Part shown: positions 61,251 to 64,000 of the stretch, in pieces
Layout: every line of letters starts with the position of its first letter
Numbering within the stretch: position 1 is the stretch's first letter
Made by a program: the position numbers and the translations under genes
Source: Promethearchaeota archaeon
Lineage (GTDB): Archaea; Asgardarchaeota; Lokiarchaeia; Sigynarchaeales; SOKP01
Direction of reading: 5' to 3'
NCBI GenBank assembly: GCA_013375495.1
Contig: JABXKC010000002.1
Span: 124,001 to 188,000 of the forward strand
DNA length: 64,000 nt
The notes under the pieces: model-generated
The model's database searches: none
Told to the model about the DNA's origin: nothing
The model's input: only the letters and a program-made list of their open reading frames with translations

Positions 61251-62027
61251 CTATTTTTTTAAGAATTCCTTTAATTTTCTTTTTGGTTCTCCGGAAGAAA
61301 ACCGCTCTTGAAATGCTTCTATTTCCATTAGAAATCCCTCCTCGTTGTTATAGATTCCCTTTTGTATAAGTTGTTTGGTTAATGTAATCGCTTTACTTGA
61401 ACATTTTATTATTTCACTTGCTAATTCGTTTACTCTTGTTTCAAGTTCTGCTAACGGTACGAGTTCATTTATTAAACCAATATTGAAAGCTTCTTGAGCG
61501 TTGATAATTTTTGAAGTGTAAATTAACTCTTTTGCTTTCATTGGGCCAACTAAACGACTTAATCTTTGAGTTGATCCCCCTGCAGGGACCATCCCCCATT
61601 TCGTCTCAACTTGTCCAAATTTCGCATTATCGGCAGCAATTATTATATCAGCACACAACATAAGCTCAAATCCTGCAGTAAAGTTTAATCCTTTGACGGC
61701 TACAATAACTGGAATTGGTAAATTTTCAATTTTAGCAAATATCTTCTGTAAGTATCTCGTCATATCTCGTGCTTTAGAATTTTCCAGCGTCACTAACCAT
61801 TTTATATCAAGCCCTACAGTAAAAATATCATCTAAAGCAGTAGTGAAAACTAAAACTCGGATGTCGCTGTTTTGCTTAATCTCATCATCTAGAATTTGTT
61901 CCAATTCATTAACGACAGCAGTATCAAAAGCGTTTTTTCTATTAGGGTTATTAATGTACAGCCAAAAGATGCCATCTTCGACTTTTATCGACCAGTAATT
62001 ATAACCTACCATGATAATTAATATCAT
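61251..62027 (-). CDS. Enoyl-CoA hydratase/isomerase family protein
   Basis: 258 residues, crotonase fold. Glu in AGFELMLCAD and Glu in FGQVETKWG fit the two active Glu of hydratases, followed by VPAGGSTQRLSRLVG and the C-terminal helix region with FQERFSSGEPKRKLKEFL. It hydrates enoyl-CoA. Begins the ECH-ACAD-etfB-etfA group. ATG 62027 was kept; ATG 62012 (MVGYNYW) is an alternative. Confidence 0.92.
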   Translation of the reverse strand: MILIIMVGYNYWSIKVEDGIFWLYINNPNRKNAFDTAVVNELEQILDDEIKQNSDIRVLVFTTALDDIFTVGLDIKWLVTLENSKARDMTRYLQKIFAKIENLPIPVIVAVKGLNFTAGFELMLCADIIIAADNAKFGQVETKWGMVPAGGSTQRLSRLVGPMKAKELIYTSKIINAQEAFNIGLINELVPLAELETRVNELASEIIKCSSKAITLTKQLIQKGIYNNEEGFLMEIEAFQERFSSGEPKRKLKEFLKK

Positions 62028-62101
62028 TTCTGGCTTAAATTCTTTAATCCTTTAATAATGTTTTAGTTATAGTTAAATGGAAAACTTGCTTTCTTTGAAG
62101 T

Positions 62102-62917
62102 ATGAGCAAAGAATCAAACCATTTTGTAATTTCAAAACATAAACCATACTTATATGTTATTAAGGAAAATATTTCTCTCGTTCATTCTGTTTATACAAAC
62201 GATCCCCTTAATATTTATCTACTTTTGGGGGCTCACAGTGCCCTTTTACTTGACACTGGATGTGGACTTTTCCCATTAAAACCAATAGTCGATGATTTGA
62301 TAGGAAAAAGAAAGCTTATTGTATTCAACACTCATTACCATTGGGACCACCCCCTTGGGAATGTAGAATTTGGAGAGATTTTTATTCATGAAAATGAAGT
62401 TGAACTTGTCTCAAAACCCTATGATGTCTCCTACTTTAAAGATTCTCCTAATGAAATTGTAAAGGTATATTCTGAGCAAAATTTTTTGATTCCCCCCGCA
62501 AAAGTAATTAAACCTCTAAAAGATGGAGATATTTTTGATATAGGCGAAATTGTGGTTGAAGTTATACATTGCCCTGGACATTCTCCTGGTTCTATATGTT
62601 TATTTACATCCAAGGGGGAACTTTTTACTAGCGATGTAGCCTATTATGGGGATCAATTTCTACCAGAAAGAGAAGAATTTCATATTGTTCTTAAAAGTCT
62701 TTCTAAATTAATTAGTATATGTAAACAGAATGAAAAAGTTGAACTTTATCCATCACATAGAAATTATCCCTGTGATATTTCACTCTTAACTGATCTATAC
62801 AAAGGAATTAAGAACATTGACAATTTATGGGATATTAAAAAGCCATTTGATTTCTTCCAGGCCTGGCAGATTGATGATCCAAGCGGAAAGTTTCGATACT
62901 TTATTTCAAGAAATTAA
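62102..62917 (+). CDS. Metallo-beta-lactamase fold hydrolase
   Basis: 271 residues. Zinc motif THYHWDHPLGN (HxHxDH), HCPGHSPGS, SDVAYYGDQF (bridging Asp) and SHRN. Class: glyoxalase II/MBL-fold hydrolase of unknown substrate. Begins 74 bases from the divergent enoyl-CoA hydratase start, so they may share a promoter. Ends overlapping the end of the 62914 gene by four bases. Confidence 0.92.
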   Translation: MSKESNHFVISKHKPYLYVIKENISLVHSVYTNDPLNIYLLLGAHSALLLDTGCGLFPLKPIVDDLIGKRKLIVFNTHYHWDHPLGNVEFGEIFIHENEVELVSKPYDVSYFKDSPNEIVKVYSEQNFLIPPAKVIKPLKDGDIFDIGEIVVEVIHCPGHSPGSICLFTSKGELFTSDVAYYGDQFLPEREEFHIVLKSLSKLISICKQNEKVELYPSHRNYPCDISLLTDLYKGIKNIDNLWDIKKPFDFFQAWQIDDPSGKFRYFISRN

Positions 62918-63243
62918 ACTTTTGAATTTACCATATCAAGCAATTCTACAATTCTTTCTTCGTCTATTTCAATGAGAGATTTAACTTTAACATGTCTCGT
63001 AAGTTTACCGTCTCCTTCAAAAAGAGCTAATTCATCATCAGTTAATTTTTTAATTGAAAATCCAAGATTCACATGGTTCTTTAAAGCCACAATATAGAAT
63101 TTATCATTATAATAAGGAACCCCATATTTCATTCGTTCGTTAATTGAGGGATATTTGTTTAAAATAATACTTCTTAATTTCTTACATATCCCTTTTTGAG
63201 GAGATTGCTGTTTTTCTATATATTCATTGACATTGCTACTCAT
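62914..63243 (-). CDS. DUF1801/YdhG-like protein
   Basis: 109 residues from ATG 63243 (MSSNVNEYIEKQQSP). The pattern KGICKKLRSIIL, MKYGVPYYNDKFYIVALKNHVNLGF and ELALFEGDGKLTRHVKVKSL matches the DUF1801 family, of unknown function and common in bacteria. The frame extends upstream to 63309, but the family N-terminus begins near 63243. Convergent with the MBL gene. Confidence 0.85.
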   Translation of the reverse strand: MSSNVNEYIEKQQSPQKGICKKLRSIILNKYPSINERMKYGVPYYNDKFYIVALKNHVNLGFSIKKLTDDELALFEGDGKLTRHVKVKSLIEIDEERIVELLDMVNSKV

Positions 63244-63380
63244 AAGAAGAATTATAATAATGTTTGATTTAAAATTTATTAAATTAAGTTTTGATAAATT
63301 ATAATCCAAATTATAAAATATAAGCTCTAGTTTTAATAATTGATTTTAACACAAAATATAAATAAAAAAGTGATAATTTA

Positions 63381-63890
63381 ATGGCAAAAATAGCAATTGT
63401 AGCTACAGATGGATTTGAGGAAGCAGAACTTATCTACCCTTTTTATCGATTAAAAGAAGCAGGTCATGAGAGTGTAGTAATAAGTCTTGGAAAAAGACCA
63501 ATCAAGGGGAAATTTGGATATGAAATAAAACCTACTTTTCGAATCGATGAAGTGAACGCTAACGATTACGATGGAGTTATTGTCCCTGGAGGAACCAAAA
63601 ATCCTGACTATCTAAGAAGGAATAAAGATGTGCTTAATTTCGTACATACTATTGACCAGCAACATAAACTCGTTGGAGCGATCTGTCACGCGGGATGGGT
63701 TTTGATATCATCAAAGGTCATAAAAGAAAGAAGGGCAACGAGTTATTACGCAATTAAAGACGATATGATTAACGCAGGAGCGAAATTTGAAGATTCGTCA
63801 GTTGTAGTTGATGGTAATTTAATAACGTCAAGGATGCCCGATGACTTACCGGATTTTATGAAAGAAGTATTAAAGTTCATTCGTGGTTAA
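63381..63890 (+). CDS. DJ-1/PfpI family protein (protease/deglycase-like)
   Basis: 169 residues. GFEEAELIYPF (catalytic Glu), VIVPGGTKNPDYLR, and the Cys elbow GAICHAGWVLISS with the Cys-His pair typical of PfpI. Close to the archaeal PfpI type, so a deglycase/stress role is likely. ATG 63381 with an AT-rich promoter. The remaining 110 bases to the window end hold nothing recognisable. Confidence 0.93.
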   Translation: MAKIAIVATDGFEEAELIYPFYRLKEAGHESVVISLGKRPIKGKFGYEIKPTFRIDEVNANDYDGVIVPGGTKNPDYLRRNKDVLNFVHTIDQQHKLVGAICHAGWVLISSKVIKERRATSYYAIKDDMINAGAKFEDSSVVVDGNLITSRMPDDLPDFMKEVLKFIRG

Positions 63891-64000
63891 TGCTAAACCT
63901 ATTTTAAACCTAGTATTTTAGGGAAATTTACTTTTTAAAAATTTTTTTAGAAATTTATGTCAAACCTATAGTCATAAAGGTAAAGAATATTATAATTCTG

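Noticed and set aside
1..64000. tRNA, rRNA or CRISPR arrays
   Set aside because: No GC-rich cloverleaf with a TTCGAAT-type arm, no rRNA-like segment and no regularly spaced repeats were seen by eye; a tRNAscan or CRISPR search would be decisive.

Overview
The window reads as a piece of an Asgard (Promethearchaeota, Lokiarchaeia-like) archaeal chromosome. It is very A+T-rich and has archaeal TATA-type promoters, many TTG/GTG starts and clear GGAGGTGATC-like ribosome sites. It encodes several eukaryote-like proteins: a gelsolin-domain protein with SAP motifs, a longin/roadblock-like protein, a SET-domain protein and an RPB9/TFS-like zinc ribbon. It also encodes archaeal acyl-CoA chemistry: ADP-forming acyl-CoA synthetase alpha subunits, indolepyruvate:ferredoxin oxidoreductase, and an ETF/acyl-CoA dehydrogenase cluster. 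No rRNA, tRNA, CRISPR array or intact insertion sequence was recognised. The lineage is inferred from gene content only.

Layout. 1-13.7 kb is one leftward operon. It holds an FtsE/LolD/MacB-type ATPase, a 997-residue FtsX-type permease, a 1321-residue membrane-anchored surface protein, a 1601-residue membrane-anchored subtilisin-like protease with cytoplasmic zinc ribbons, and the start of a second FtsX-type permease cut by the window edge. This is the most system-like locus, a candidate ABC-coupled surface proteolysis machine. 13.9-21.8 kb holds an RNase III (unusual for an archaeon), an SCP2-like protein, a lone zinc ribbon, a glycerophosphodiesterase, an ACS-alpha protein, a TPR protein, a left-handed-helix protein and an MFS carrier. 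22-38.9 kb is accessory: two tandem GNAT-like proteins, a 7TM protein, a zincin interrupted by an in-frame TAG, a SET protein, gene remnants, small membrane proteins, a longin-like protein, a gene apparently starting with ATA, and a 987-residue winged-helix/TPR regulator behind nested palindromes.

39-56.8 kb holds the gelsolin-SAP protein, MFS carriers, two alpha/beta hydrolases, an AmmeMemoRadiSam radical-SAM enzyme, a UbiA prenyltransferase, two unlisted tandem micro-genes, an AbrB-PhoU regulator, a TauE-type exporter, tandem-duplicated membrane acyltransferases, and an operon iorB-iorA-ACS alpha. That operon fits fermentation of aromatic 2-oxo acids to acyl-CoA and then ATP. A 972-base gene-free stretch follows, then etfA-etfB-acyl-CoA dehydrogenase-enoyl-CoA hydratase (beta-oxidation-like electron flow), an MBL hydrolase, a DUF1801 protein and a second DJ-1/PfpI protein.

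All calls come from reading motifs and reading frames by eye. No database search was run.
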